DNA from: Anniella stebbinsi
Taxonomy: Eukaryota > Chordata > Lepidosauria > Squamata > Anniellidae
Reading direction: 5' to 3'
NCBI GenBank assembly: GCA_029215795.1
Contig: JARDYH010000005.1
Span: 40,616,001 to 40,680,000, forward strand
Length of the DNA: 64,000 nt
Shown here: piece after piece, positions 32,336 through 44,663 of the stretch
Layout of the letters: the number at the start of each line of letters is the position of its first letter
Numbering within the stretch: position 1 is the stretch's first letter
Made by a program: the position numbers and the translations under genes
Notes under the pieces: generated by a model
Seen by the model: only the letters and a program-made list of their open reading frames with translations
What the model was told of the DNA's origin: nothing
Databases searched by the model: none

Positions 32336-33841
32336 TAGGGATGTGCACTGGATCGGATCCGATCCACGATATGAGTACGGTCCAGTGGGAAATCGGATAA
32401 ATTATCCGATTTACGATCCGACAGCTGGATCGGCCGATTCAGTCCGAACCGATCCGAAAAGGCTCCGAACCGGTTCGGCAGATCGGCGGATCGGCGGGCG
32501 CCCGCTGGCGCCCACCGCCGCTTCCATTGGCGGGCGCCAGCAGGTGCCCGCCGATGAAAGTGGACAGCGGGGGGGGCGCGGAGGGGAGGAGGGGGGCGCT
32601 TACCTTTGAGGGACGTCCGCTCCCGTCCGGCGCCGGCGGCTACTACCAGCAGGCTCCGCGGCCTGCTCCAGGGTGGCACGCCGGGTGATGACATCACCCG
32701 GCGCGCTACTCTAGAGCAGGCCGCGGAGCCCGCTGGTAGTAGCCGCCGGCCGGACGGGAGCAGGTGTCCCTAAAAAGTAAGGAGGGGGCGCGCGGAGGGG
32801 AGGAGGGGGCGCGCGGAGGGGAGGAGGGGGGCCCTTACCTTTCCGGGCCGTCCGCTCCCGTCTGGCGCCAGTGGCTACTACCAGCAGGCTCCGCGGCCTG
32901 CTCCAGGGTGGCGCGCTGGGTGATCACCCGGCGCACTACTCTAGAGCAGGCCGCAAAGCCCGCTGGCGGTAGCCGCCACCGCCAGACGGGAGCGAACGTC
33001 CTGGAAAGGTGAGGAGGGGGCGCGCGGAGGGGAGGAGGGGGGCCCTTACCTTTTAGGGACGTCTGCTCCTGTCCGGCGCCGCCGGCTACTACCAGCGGGC
33101 TCCGCGGCCTGCTCCAGGGTGGCGTGCCGGGTGATCACCCGGCGTGCTACTCTAGAGCAGGCCGCGAAGCCCGCTGGCGGTAGCCACCACCGCCAAACGG
33201 GAGCGAACATCCCGGAAAGGTGAGGAGGGGGCGCACGGAGGGGAGGAGGGGGCCCCTTACCTTTTAGGGATGTCTGCTCCCGTCCGGCGCCGGCGGCTAC
33301 TACCAGCGGGCTCCGCGGCCTGCTCCAGGGTGGCGTGCCGGGTGATCACCCGGCGCGCTACTCTAGAGCAGGCCGCAAAGCCCGCTGGTGGTAGTCGCCG
33401 GCGCCGGATGGGAGCGGGCGTCCCTAAAAGGTAAGCAGTGGCAGGGGGGAGGGGGCTTACCCCCCCAGAGCCATCCGCTTCTATCCACGGGCGCCTGCGG
33501 GGACCAGCGGATGGAAGCGGACGGCCCCAGGAGGGGTAGGGAGCGCGGGGGAGGGGGCTTATCTGCCGGGGCCGTCCACAGCGGATGGCTCTGGGGGGGA
33601 GGGAGTTAGGCCCCCCCTCACCCACCCGCCGCCATTTTTTTTCCTCATAGACTTGCATTGCAATGCAAGTCTATGGGGGGGGGGGGAAATGGCGGCCGAT
33701 CCAAAAATTTCCGATTTTTGGATCAGGATCGGACTCGATCCGGTCCGGGGGGGCTCCGATTTTGTCCGATCCGATCCGTGACAAAATTGGAGGTCCCGAT
33801 CCGGGTCCCAATCCGATCCGGGGGGTCCGTACACACCCCTA
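32336..33841. mobile_element. 1.5-kb hAT-like element with four tandem palindromic modules
   Basis: Bounded by perfect 8-bp duplications ATTTATTC at 32328-32335 and 33842-33849. Starts TAGGGATGTGCACTGGATCG and ends GTCCGTACACACCCCTA, imperfect terminal inverted repeats that extend through ATCCGATCC-rich subterminal DNA. The middle holds four tandem GC-rich palindromic modules centred near 32692, 32925, 33135 and 33345 (period about 210-233 bp), each made of 'gctactaccagc', 'gctccgcggcctgct', a TGATGACATCA or TGATCA core and the complementary arm. No transposase. Confidence 0.88.
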
Positions 33842-34539
33842 ATTTATTCTATTCAGTAATAAAAAAACCTGCCAGTTTAAGGCCAGATGGTTTAAACAGT
33901 GAGAGAGGGAGGGCTCCCTGATTCAATAGGGATGAGAGTGATATTGCTGCTAATGAATTGGGGTGTGGTGCTCATAGCTGTATTTTCTTACACCATTGGA
34001 TTTATGATGATGCCAGTAATGAAAAATCTTAAAGCAAGTTTTGCAGGTAATCTTCCTGTTTCATAAATGTTTATGGTGCATTTTGGTAGTGGGGAATGTG
34101 GAATGGACTGGTTTTAAACACCAACTGGTTACTCAATCATTTGTGCTTCAATGTATTTGTAGACTAGGGCCTCCCCCCGCCCAAAGGTGCCTTATAGGGA
34201 CTTACACAGAATAGAACATTAAAAATTGAGCTTGCAAACATAAGCCCACACACCTTTGAAGCAAAGAAGAAGTGTGCTTATCCCTTCTTTTCAACCGCAA
34301 CACCATACCATCTCTCTCATTTTATCCCCACCAAGCATCTCAGGTTCCAAAGCAACTGCAGATACATTGCAACAAGACTGCTTTTGTGCAGAGTATTAAT
34401 GTCGACGCGTGCATTAGAAATGCAGTAGCAGGGAAAGACACAAAGCAACAAAAGGAACAGAAACCAGATGCAGAAGGCTCTCCAAGGATTTTGGAAATAT
34501 ATTTTCTAATGTATCTGTTCCACTTCAGAAATGAGACCA

Positions 34540-35190
34540 AGGCCTTAGAGACTGTATCTGAAGTTTCTGTGAATCTTAGGCTATGTCTTATTCCGCAAAA
34601 AATCCTGTTCCGGGTCTACTGGACCCCGCAACGCCTTTTCAACAAGGGGCTATTTAACTTACATAATTGTTGGAGATGCAACACACCTAATGCTTCTTTA
34701 CTTAATGTTTTGGCAATGCTCAGTAGTCTCCTCCTTTTGGGAAGCGGTTAAAATAAGAACAAATCTTGTTATGAATCAATCTTTAATATGGAAGGACATG
34801 CATGTTCTTCTAAACTACCTGCTGGTTTCTTGGAAACTAACACAGGGTCAGTGGAAATGGATATTCAGAGCCCTTATGACAGCTAAAAGACTTATCATAT
34901 TGGAAAGATAAATGCTCACCTCCCATAATGCAATGGATTGAGGACTTAATAACCTTATCAACATTTGAAAGGGTGATATACTGCCGCAACTTGCAAATGG
35001 ATAAATATATGGCTATATGGTCTGATTTTTTTAAAAAATTTATGTATAATTCTCTCCTTTAAAAAAAAATTGATGAAAAATGATGTCATCACTGTATATG
35101 TAATATGTTTTTCTTCTTTTTTTCACAATTTGTTTTTTTATTGTTCTGTTTCTTTGATGTTCACAATAAAGGGAAAAGGGGGAAAAAGAA
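34540..35190 (+). mobile_element. L1/Tx1-type LINE, 3' fragment
   Basis: Encodes the C-terminal zinc-finger-like region KILFRVYWTPQRLFNKGL, CWRC, then after a frame change FWQCSVVSSFWEAVKI. It ends in 'gttcacaataaaggga' and an A/G-rich tail near 35165-35210. 5'-truncated and frameshifted. Confidence 0.75.
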
Positions 35191-35458
35191 AGAAAAAAGG
35201 AAAAGAAATGAGACCCAAGTAATATATAGCTTTAAAATTCAAGGAGAATTTTGGATGTGGAAAATCTTGTAAGCATCTTTAATTGTGTTCCTTATACAAA
35301 AGGATGTACTGAGTTAAAGTGCATTTCTAAAACATTTGAAATTCCCTCGCAAGTAATATGGTTTAATGAAATGTCTTACTTTTTCCTGTTTATGGGTGGT
35401 ATCAGTAATTTACAAAACTGTGCATATAATGAAGCTTTTGTTTTTCTCATGCCTGCAG

Positions 35459-35559
35459 ATTTCTGTTACAACTATTCAGCATATCATTGTAAAACTCCAA
35501 CATACTGGTTCGGAGGTTTTGTATCACTGCAGTCTAGCATTGATAGTGCTCTTATTGAA
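35459..35559 (+). CDS. ABCA8/9-like gene 2, exon 4
   Basis: 101 nt, phase 1 in and phase 0 out; acceptor 'tttctcatgcctgcag', donor gtaagt at 35560. Encodes DFCYNYSAYHCKTPTYWFGG, then FVSLQSSIDSALIE. The family motif here is WKEGFVALQAAINAAIIE, so the loop end is clearly recognisable. Two Cys precede it, as in relatives. Reading continues into the intron for a few codons to a stop, so retention would truncate the protein. Confidence 0.92.
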
Positions 35560-36923
35560 GTAAGTAGAAATAGTTTAGTTTGAGAAAGTAGTATTTTCTT
35601 CTATTTTTATTGTATTGTTATGTGATTTTGATACATTCATTGTTATTGTGTATCATATGGGTATTATTATAGGAATGGGTGAATTCATTGCAGCCTGCCT
35701 TGTGTGCCACTCACTGGACCCTTGCCGGCCGCCTGACCCTGCTTACCATGTGTGGTGAGCCATCAGGTGGTACAGCTCATCCTTTTGGCAACTCTTCCTT
35801 TTCCTAAAGGGCCATTTGCATAAATGGCAACTGTGAAGGGAACATTTTCGCAAAATTATAGGTGTAAATGGTCCATTCTCCCCTTTACAGCTGCCATTCA
35901 CACAACATTACATTTCCAGAAAAACCCGAGCATGCCATTTTTACACAAAATGGCAGCTTGATAAATGGACCGGTGGCCTCACAGTGCTCACATGGCTCAG
36001 TGAGGGGGGGGGCAGTTGGCAAGCTGAGACAGACAGTGGCAGCGGCTCAGCAAGCACCTGCAAGAAAGGACAGAGATGAGTCCATCTAACCTACGTGTTA
36101 GCCTCAGAACTCAGAGGCTTACATGTAGCCATTGCAGAGCTGGGGGTGCATTATGCTCCCGCTCTGCATTTTAGCTAGATGGGCGGTTTCACTTGTCTAG
36201 TGGAGGCTTTGGGGAAGGGGAGGGAAGGCGGCTGGGATGGCTGGGGATAGCTCATATCCCTGCATCTCCAGTCTCCTGCCCATGTCCCTCAGCTCTCCTA
36301 GCAGCAGAAACCCCAGTGACGAGACATCTCAGTCACGAAATGTCTCAGCCCCAGGAACAAAGCATCAGCAAACAAGTGAGTTGAGTACCTGTGCAATTAT
36401 TCAATTATTCCAACTAGTCATTTATAATTCATAAATAGCTGCTGAAGGGCACAGCAAAGGCAGTAATCCCTTACAAACTTACAGTAGAGAGCTAAATACC
36501 AAGGGGGTGGGGACTAGCCAGGACTTACAGGTCTTGCAGCTTTAAAATAACAAAGATTCTTGAGTGGTTGAAAAAAAACTCAGTCACATATTTTAACTGA
36601 CTCCAAACTTTAAAAGTGGGAATAAAAGCAATTTATAGCTCTATAGTAACAAGGGCCACTGTACAGGACTAACTAGTGGAATTGTCTGATTATAAATAGA
36701 AAAAAAGTGTTGGCTAGCTTCAGTTTGAGCTCAGTGTAGGCTCAGGTTTAAGCTTTAAAGAGCAGTTTATTAAATAAAGCAAGTTTAAGAGTTCAGTTTA
36801 AATCTTCTCTGTGGAACTCATTCCACAGCCGAGGGGTCACAGCAAAAAAGGCCCTCTCCCTGGTAGCCACCTGCCTCACTTCCTTTGGTAGGGGCTCACA
36901 GACAAGGACCTCTGAAGATGACC

Positions 36924-36925
<2 letters not shown>

Positions 36926-36960
<35 letters not shown>

Positions 36961-37905
36961 TTATATATCATCTTTTTCCCAATACTGGGACTCAAAGTGG
37001 CTTACAAATTAAAACATGTACAGTTAAAAACAGATAGAGATATACAAAAAATAAAAATAAAATTAAACATAGTATTAAAATATTTAAAACAATTAAAAAC
37101 ATTTAAAATACGAATAATAAAAAAAATCTAAGATATAAACAACACATCAGTAGAGGTCCAAACTACTCCCCAAAGGTCTGCCAAAATAGAAAAGTTTTAG
37201 CCTGCTTTCAAAAGCACACTAAGGAGGGAGCCAGTCTAGCTTCCCTGGAAAGGGAGTTCCAGAGCCTTGGGGCAGCCACTGAGAAGGCCCTCTCTCACGT
37301 TCCTATCAGAGAACCCCCCCTTGAAGACCTCAGGGGATGGGTAGGCTCGTAAGGGAGAATATGGTCTTTCAGATAATCTGGACCTGAGCTGTATAAGGCT
37401 TTATAGGTCATAACCAGCACTTTGAATTGTGCCCGGAAACAAACTGGAAGCCAGTGGAGCTGTTTTAACAGGAGAGTTGTATGCTCCCTATAGCCAGCTC
37501 CTTTCAACAATCTGGCTGCAGCACTTTGAACCAGCTGAAGCTTCTGAACACTCTTCAGAGGCAGCCCCATGTACAGCATGTTGCAGTAATTCAAATGGGC
37601 TGTAACTAAGGCATGTGTCACCATAGCCAGGTCCAACATCTCAAGGAATGGGCACAGCTGGCACCCATGCTTTAACTGTGCAAATGCATTCCTGGCCACC
37701 GCTGAAACCTGGGCATCCAGGCTCAGGGCTGAATCCAGAAATACACCCAAGCTGTGAACCTGTATCTTCAGGGGGAGTGTAACCCCATCCAGCACAAGTT
37801 GAATCCCTATTCCCTGATTTGCCTTTCGACTGACTAGGAGCACCTCTGTCTTGTCTGGATTAAGCCTCAATTTGTTTGCCCTCATCCAGTCCATTATTGC
37901 CGATA
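36926..37905 (-). mobile_element. L2-clade LINE fragment, antisense, with (ATT)n tail
   Basis: The minus strand is open from 37894 to 37295: MDWMRANKLRLNPDKTEVLL, LDGVTLPLK, SLGVFLDSALSLDAQV, NYCNMLYMGLPLKSVQKLQL, LHWLPVCFRAQFKVLVMTYK. The 3' UTR ends in (ATT)n at 36926-36958. A further short antisense L2 piece lies at 36800-36925. It may once have been continuous with the endonuclease part at 38505-39170. Confidence 0.9.
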
Positions 37906-38294
37906 GACACTGAGCCTATCTACACTGTACCTTGGAACGTTTTAAATAGTATTTTAAAATGTTCCAAATAGGTGCGTTCCAAAATGTCTTAGGCCACATT
38001 AAGGAATACTCACGTTACAGGAGAAAAATTCTTCAGTCTTCAAAGCGGTGTGTGCAGCCTCACACCCTTCTGTCCATCTCTTTCTGTTTCATTTTTACAA
38101 TGAGTTTAGGGCAAGGCATTGTGGGCGCTGTAGTTCACTTGCCCACTTCCTCCTTAGCCCCTCTTTCTTCCCCACCAATCAACTGCTAAGCATTCGGGCG
38201 CCAGTAAACAAAGCACTGCCCTCATGAATCACAAACAGTAAGGAAGGACACATTATTTTACTTAAAACAATTTATTAAAAGTAAAAAACACAGT

Positions 38295-38484
38295 TAAAGT
38301 TGCAGGCACTATACTAGAGTGACCATATACAAAAGAAGGCAGGGCCCTGCAACTTTAACTGTTGTGATGAAGAAGGATTTCACCAGGATCTAATTGCATA
38401 CAAATGACACTGGCTGAAATTCACTTTTCTCTACAACTGTTAAAGTTACATGAGCCCTGTCCTCCTTTTCAAATGGTCAGCCTA
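38295..38484. mobile_element. Partial hAT-like composite MITE M3
   Basis: Starts 'cagttaaagttgcaggcact', contains 'tagagtgaccatatac', and ends 'gtcctccttttcaaatggtc' 'agccta'. It matches the right ~190 bp of the element at 56343-56663, including the same internal junction. Confidence 0.7.
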
Positions 38485-38504
38485 TCAAGGTCTAGGTTAA
38501 GCTT

Positions 38505-38984
38505 TTTCATCAGAGTCCATTAGCCTCCAGCGGCGGATCATTTTAATGGGTTTCCCCACCCTTACAAAGGGTAAAGGCTGGCTGCTGAAAGTCTAAATCT
38601 CAATAGGAAATGTTCTGACCATGACAAGGGGATAGATGTTAATCCCCCACTTTCTGATCACCATCCCCCAGTTGAGAAAAATAGATCAAGCATGTGTTCT
38701 TTTACACGTGTTGGGTTGATGACATGTTGAGACTCTCCATGGTTGCCATGGCAGCCATAAAGTCCTGAGCCTTCCCAGAAGCAACCACTTCAACACGGAA
38801 GTTGAGATCCCCCAGAACCATCATCTTGGGTATCCTCAACACTAAATCCAAGAAAACCTCTGTTAGTTCAGGAAGTGAGTCTGATGGGTAGCAGGATGGG
38901 TGGTACACCTGCAGAATCCCTAATCTGGTCTGGGTACCCAACACGAGGTACAGATACTCAAGATCCATACTCGAATGAACAGAA

Positions 38985-39029
<45 letters not shown>

Positions 39030-39170
39030 CGTATTCCTATACAACATGGCAACCCCCTCCCCTGACCCTCGAGCCAGTGTTGGTGCTGCACCTAGTACCC
39101 AGGAGGGCACAACTGGAAGAGAATAAGCCCTCCCAGTCACCCACCCAGGCCTCAATAATACAGACTAGGT
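38505..39170 (-). mobile_element. L2-clade LINE endonuclease-domain fragment, antisense
   Basis: The minus strand encodes APE-endonuclease-like blocks: GEGVAMLYRNTR, YLVLGTQTRLGILQVYHP, PKMMVLGDLNFRVEVV (GDxN motif) and AQDFMAAMATMESLNM, followed by decayed SDHHP-region text. An (AG)n microsatellite at 38987-39026 has expanded inside it. Inactive. Confidence 0.75.
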
Positions 39171-40397
39171 CACCCCCCACACACACACACTTATCCTCAA
39201 TCAAATCATGGATGGAAGAGATTTTATTTTGGATTCAGCAGCAGTAGCAGCAGACTCAAGGGCAAGCTGGCAAAGCTGCCAGGAACCATTTAGTTGGAGA
39301 AAGAACCAGAAGAGAGGATAGCTGTAAGGAATCTAGCCCCTCTTCTCCTCAACTGGCCTGTTAATCCCCCAACACCATACCTCCCCCTACCCATGATCAC
39401 AATTAAAGGGGCCCCCTCAGTTACCCAGGCGTATGTTAAAAATACCAAAGTGTAAAATACTATGAGAAACCGTCCCTTAAGTATATTACATTTTTTGTGA
39501 AGAATCCCCATTTGGTCAATTTTTTTAACCACAGTCTGAGGAAGATTAGATTTGTGTGAATCATTCTGTTTTACTAGAAAACATAAAACTGCTGAAAATA
39601 TTAAGGCTATGCAAAAAAAGAAGAATGTGGCATTCAAGGCTGGAAGGAACTCTGGATGCCACCTGGTGTAGCATAGCTAGAATGGAACCAGAAGTCTTCT
39701 GGGCCCATTCCAACACAATGTCACTGTGTAGGGGGGTGGGGGTGCCCACACTCATGCATGCAAATTTGGTAATCATCATAATTTAAACAGAAATACTATA
39801 CACGACACCACAGAGGGGAAAGCTGTGACCAGGTGTACTGTGTGCCTGTTCAATCTGCTGTCCTAGTGCTAACGGTTAATGGGCAACTTCAGTGCCCTTG
39901 CGCTCCCTTTTAATGGTTATGTATGTTTAAATTGGACTTGGATGAGACAATCTGCAAAGAGAGCACTGTCCCCTGGAAAGAAGGATGCATAGCCACACTA
40001 ACTGCATATGCATAGTAGCATCCTAGCACAGTTCTGGGATGTCCCCAGGCTGTGCTAGTTTGTAGTCTCACATCACAAGTTCACTGGCTTTGGCTCTGTC
40101 AAACACCTCCTGCCCCAGTCTCTCGTCTGCTGGAAACCTGGTAAAGAGGCCGGGGTAAGCAGGGAAGAAATGCTATTGCGTCAGTTACGTGTGCTTACAC
40201 TCTGAGCTACAGTAGAGCATGGGAAATAGGTGGCAGTGCTCCAGCAGGGGGATTGCAGAATGGAGGGCATTGATAAGTGCTTCTTTTGTTTAAAATGCTT
40301 CTTAAGGTATTTCATTTAGAATTTTTCTAATAGCCAATAGTCACCAGAGTATCTATGGAAGAATATCAGGGGGAACTCATCACATTGTGACATTTTC

Positions 40398-40600
40398 TTA
40401 GAACATAAGAAGAGCTGTGCTGGATCAGACCAAAGGCTTCTCTAATCCACCATTCTGTTCACACGGTGGCCATCCAGCTGCCTGTAGGAAGCCCACAGAT
40501 AGGACATGAGTGCAAAGCACCTTCCTGCTCATGTTCCTCAGAAACTGGTTTAAAGAGACATGCTGCTTTCAATACTGGAGAGAAAATACAGCCATTGTGA
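40398..40600. mobile_element. CR1-like LINE 3'-region fragment
   Basis: Reads 'tagaacataagaagagctgt', 'ctggatcagacc', 'cattctgttcacacggtgg', 'ggacatgagtgcaaagcacc'. Same family as 8939-9270. Confidence 0.6.
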
Positions 40601-40929
40601 CTTGTGCATGATCATATAATCTCCCTCTTTATGATATGCTGCAGACGTCTTAGGGCACACTCCTACGCATATTTAGAAAGAAAAAAGCCCTACAACTCCC
40701 AGCATTCCCCAGCCAGCATGACTGGTTGGTGAATGGTAGGAATTGTAGGACTTCCCCCTCCTTTCTATACATGCATAGGACTGTGCCCTTCGTCTGATCC
40801 ATATTTGTGAAATGGGGATAATAGTGAAACGTTCTTGTAACAATGTAAGTGGTGATGATTTTTTTATAGTAAAAATTGCAATGGAAAATACCAATAAGGT
40901 GGTTTTAAAAAAACATTTATTTTTTTTAG

Positions 40930-41156
40930 CGAATCACCAGTCATTCTGTGTGGGCTGAAATGAAATCAATTAGAGGCATCCGTATGAGATCGCATTCTGT
41001 TACACCTACATATGTCTTTAAATACTTTTTGCTCTTTTTTGCAATATCAGTGTGCTTCTCTCCGTTTATGTACTTTTTGTCACAAAATGTTTCACGTGAG
41101 AAAAGGAAATTAAAGGAGGTGATGAAGACCATGGGACTACATGACGCAGCATTCTG
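40930..41156 (+). CDS. ABCA8/9-like gene 2, exon 5
   Basis: 227 nt, phase 0 in and phase 2 out; acceptor 'ttttttttagc' (AG at 40928-40929), donor gtgagc at 41157. Encodes RITSHSVWAEMKSIRGIRMR, a hydrophobic span FLLFFAISVCFSPFMYFLSQ (second transmembrane helix) and NVSREKRKLKEVMKTMGLHD with AAFW at the junction. The E-K/R-K-x-K-x-x-M-x-x-M-G-L block is a hallmark of ABCA transmembrane domain 1. An orphan duplicate lies at 13805-14031. Confidence 0.93.
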
Positions 41157-41732
41157 GTGAGCTATGAGAAACATCCCTTCCTCAGATGGTGTCAAAAACG
41201 TTTTATGAGAAAAAGGAGAAAAGAATGACATGAATCCAGCATATCTAAGTTTATATGTTTATATATGCATATAATCCAATAATAATAATAATAATAACAA
41301 CAACAACTACTACTACAGATTACATTGTTGACCACAACTACCCTGGGCACTCTTAGGGTATAGTTTGACGATATAATGGACATGGAACTGCTACTGAAAA
41401 TGGTAACTCTATGTTCTCCCTGCTCCCCAACATGTGTAAGTATACTTACTTGAGCTGTGATGTCATCATCTTGTACATTTCCCTATTCCCTTTCCACATA
41501 ATTGACTACCTTACCCATTCTGGCACCATCCTGGAACTCTCCATATGTGTCTGAATGATGGAGGTTGCACTCCAACACGTCTGGAAATCACCAGGTTAGA
41601 TGGAGAACGCTGCCCTAAGTGTCCTCTCACTTACAATATTAGGAAAAAAACAAAACTTTTCAGACACAGTGTTCACACACACAACTTACACTGTCCACTT
41701 CATCCTCTCTCATTCTGCAGGACCTTATGCCC

Positions 41733-42090
41733 AGGGTGACCAGACGCCCGGTTTCCTCCGGACAAGTCCGGAAACGGGGCGTCAAAATGGCGTCCGGGGG
41801 GAAATCGGCGAATATCTTAAAAAGTCCGGGAACTGCCGCCTTCCCAGGGGCCATCTGAGGCTTGTCATTGGCCGGCGCGGTTGCACTGGCCAAAAAAATC
41901 CCTGGATCGGCCCGGGGGGAGGGGCTGGAAGTCGCATTTTGGCGCATCCAAAATGTGACGTCCAGCCCTTCCCCAGGCCACGCTGATGGCGGTAGGCAAT
42001 CTGGGGCCCTGGAGAACGTGCAGCCTGCTCTCCCACCCCCCACCTTTCCCAGGATGAAAGGGCCTCTTTATTAGGAGACCCTTTCACCCC
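41733..42090. mobile_element. Fragment of a TAGGGTGACC-type element
   Basis: Starts 'agggtgaccagacgcccgg' and continues with 'tttcctccggacaagtccgg'. Termini resemble those at 15071; no matching right end was located, so it is probably truncated. Confidence 0.5.
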
Positions 42091-42620
42091 AGGAAAGGTG
42101 TGCGTGCGTCACGGAGCCGTTACAACTTCTCTCAGTCTCGGGACACTTCCGGGATGAGACTTCCAATGTCTCATCTCGCGAGACTTGTTGCAGAGGCAGG
42201 GCAATCTCCCAACACAGCAGCAGAAGGCAGCGGTGGATGGAGCAGCAGTGCGTGTCCATGGTGAACTTACTTGTAAGTAGACTGCATGCAGGTGGCATGT
42301 GCGGACGGGTGGCGTATGTGGGCGGCGGGGTGCATGTGCGGGCGGTGCAGGGCACGCGGGGTGACCGGACAAGTATAGAGTGAGGCAGGTGGCCGAGCGG
42401 CATGCTGGGCATGGGTCGGGTGGCGTGTGTGGGCGGCGCAGGGCTGGGCGGCCAGTCGAGCGGTGTGTGGTACACGCAGGCGGCGCGCGGGGCAGGCAGT
42501 GTGGGGCTGGCTGGCAGAGTGAGCACTAGCAGGTTGGCATGCGGGGCAGGCGGCCAAGCAGCGCACGGCACGTGGCGCAGGAGAGCTGGCATGTGTCGCG
42601 GGCGGGCGAGCGGCTGAGTC
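42091..42620. repeat. GC-rich imperfect short-period repeats
   Basis: Irregular reiterations of 'gtgtgggcggcg', 'gcatgtgcgggcgg' and 'ggcacgcgggg' with high CpG. Open frames on both strands follow from composition. Confidence 0.5.
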
Positions 42621-42683
42621 AGCTAATGGATGCTATCCAAGCCAGCCACCTTTGGGAGGAGACCTTTTTGGGAGACTGAGGTT

Positions 42684-43062
42684 GGATCTACAGGTCGTCC
42701 TCGATGCGCCCTCCCTGCGCCACAAGCCGCTTCAGAGCGCTTCACCCCACCTAGTGTGGCTCAAGCCTCGGAGGCTCTGCCCGCACCTGCGCCACCGCGG
42801 CTGCCGCTCTTTCATCCTGTCCGGTGCTGGGGAGGAAGGGCTGTAAACAAAAGCCAGCGATTGGGAGAGGGATTTCCAATTGCTAGCTTTTGTTTACAAC
42901 CCTCCCTCCTCCCTCCCTGGGACTGGCCAGGATGAAAGGGCGGCGGCGGCGAGGCGAGAGCACGAGCAGAGCCTCCGAGGCTTGAGCCACACTAGGCGGG
43001 GTGAAGCGCTCGGAAGCAGCTTGTGGCGCAGGGAGGGTGCATCGAGGACGACCTGTAGATCC
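42684..43062. repeat. ~380-bp near-perfect palindrome (inverted repeat with 8-bp spacer)
   Basis: The left arm 42684-42866 starts 'ggatctacaggtcgtcctcg' and the right arm 42875-43062 ends 'gaggacgacctgtagatcc'. The arms pair over about 180 bp with few mismatches (for example 'tagtgtggctcaagcctcgg' against 'ccgaggcttgagccacacta'). The centre is 'aaagccagcgattggga' facing 'tccaattgctagcttt'. No coding content and no obvious flanking duplication. Confidence 0.9.
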
Positions 43063-44663
43063 AGCCCCTTAAGACAATAATCAGTTTTTTTTAAAAAAAA
43101 AACCTTGAAGAGACGCATTTCAAAGCAACTATCAAAGGTAAAACACTTTCAAAAGAAAGCTCTGAACAGAGTATTTATTTTCTGTTGTGCTACTTATTTC
43201 TTTATCTGTGTGTAACTGCTGAATACCAGCATTTACTTACTCTAGTATTGTATTCCATCATAACTAAGAAAAAAAGCCCACGTGAGACTACTTCACATTA
43301 TTGTAGCTGGAGCTGGCAGTATGCAGAAAAGTGCAAGCTTGATTCTCATAAGTTCCTTTTAAAATCTATGTAGGGTAACATTTAATAAGATGAAGGATAA
43401 TGTTAATAAGATGCAGCTTGGGTTAAAGGCGATGAGTAGCTAAGCCTGCCTTTGCCCCTAAAGTGGAGGGCATCAGAGGCAGGAGAAAACACATTTGGCC
43501 CCCAGCCTAGTGGTATCCCTGAGTGCACCCTTTTCTCCCATATAAAATAATGATTGGCATTCAAGTATATTTTAAATCCTTTCCTGTCATTTACTCTCCA
43601 TTCCTTCCATATTAGGCAAAAGGGCTTACTTAGCGTACATACACAAACACATGATCCATTACAAATAAGGCAGGATCCTGTCATTTTATATGGTCATGTT
43701 GCCATTGAGTGCATTTGTTCTCTCATTGTGTTATAATCTGCATTAAAAAATTAATAGGGAGAAACAATAGAGAGAATAAATGTGAACACATTCATAAGCT
43801 ATATACACACATCCTCATTTAAAAATGATACATCTAAAGACCACTATCCAAAGAACCTGTATATACACATTCAGGAGTACCTAGAGGTATTATTATTATT
43901 ATTTTGTCAAGCAGCTCTGACTAGAGAAGCTGTTTTTAAATTAAATAACAGCTTATTTCTTCAGCTATAGGAGTTCTTTCAGTAAAACAAAACAAAACAC
44001 GACCTCCCCCTAATAAAGCCGTAGAGGTAAACAACAGTTGCATGATCCTTTCGCCTCTTTACAAAGTGATGTCCTTTTGCCAACATTTCAATTTTCTTTG
44101 CAACATCCTTCATATAATCTTATCATCCTTATAGTTGTATATAAAACTTAGAGCAGGATCCAAAGAACTGCACAACTACCTCTGTGCAACCAAGGGGGCT
44201 TTTGATTTGTGTTCCTCTGCTCCCCCAAATATGCTTTATGGCATATAACTTTTGAAACTGAGGGACTTTCAAAGGCAGTTTATGTTACACTGTAGGAAGA
44301 AGCTGGTTGGTGCTGGGAAGGGGGAAATAAAAATTCCCACAGAACAAGTATACTGTAAGTGTTCCTTATGCTTGTTTAATGTACTTCTTACTGATACCTT
44401 TATGCAGTGCTTTCATCTAAATTTTTTAAATGTTTCACATTCATGACCCCATGATCCCTAAATATCCCTGCAATGTAGGGGGGGAGATAAAAGTGTGCCC
44501 AATGTCACTTAATGAGTTCACTGAGCCAAGATTTGAACCATAGACATCCAATTCATAACTCACGCTTTAGCTGCTCTGCCAAACTAGGTCTTTCCACCAT
44601 ATTTTTACTTTTTGCTGATAATTTAAAGTGAGTAAACATTACTGAAAATCTGTGAAAGTCTAT

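Larger units (their letters stand above)
32181..35458 (+). other. Gene 2 intron 3
   Basis: GT at 32181, AG at 35457-35458. Contains the GC-rich hAT-like element (32336-33841) and an L1/Tx1 fragment (34540-35190). An open stretch with a GT donor near 34048 was considered as an exon and rejected. Confidence 0.7.
35560..40929 (+). other. Gene 2 intron 4
   Basis: GT at 35560, AG at 40928-40929. Holds antisense L2 pieces (36790-37905 and 38505-39170), a partial hAT-like composite (38295-38484), an (AG)n run (38987-39026) and a CR1-like 3' fragment (40398-40600). The interval 39171-40397 shows nothing recognisable. The final ~300 bp align with the flank of the orphan exon 5 at 13560-13804. Confidence 0.7.

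Noticed and set aside
32292..33658. Open frames on both strands around the GC-rich array
   Set aside because: Shadows of the palindromic modules and their 'ggaggggaggaggggg' spacers; no protein family recognised.
33951..34047. Open stretch (MRVILLLMNWGVVL...) ending at a GT donor, considered as an extra ABCA exon
   Set aside because: Exon 3 (phase 1 out) and exon 4 (phase 1 in) join directly and match the family without a gap; this stretch has no family match and no convincing acceptor.
38875..39247. Open frames with long Glu-Arg or Ser-Leu runs
   Set aside because: Translation of an (AG)n microsatellite inside an antisense L2 endonuclease fragment.
42071..42617. 173-codon minus-strand frame, His/Pro/Cys-rich
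   Set aside because: Composition-driven frame in short-period GC repeats; other frames on the same DNA are open as well.
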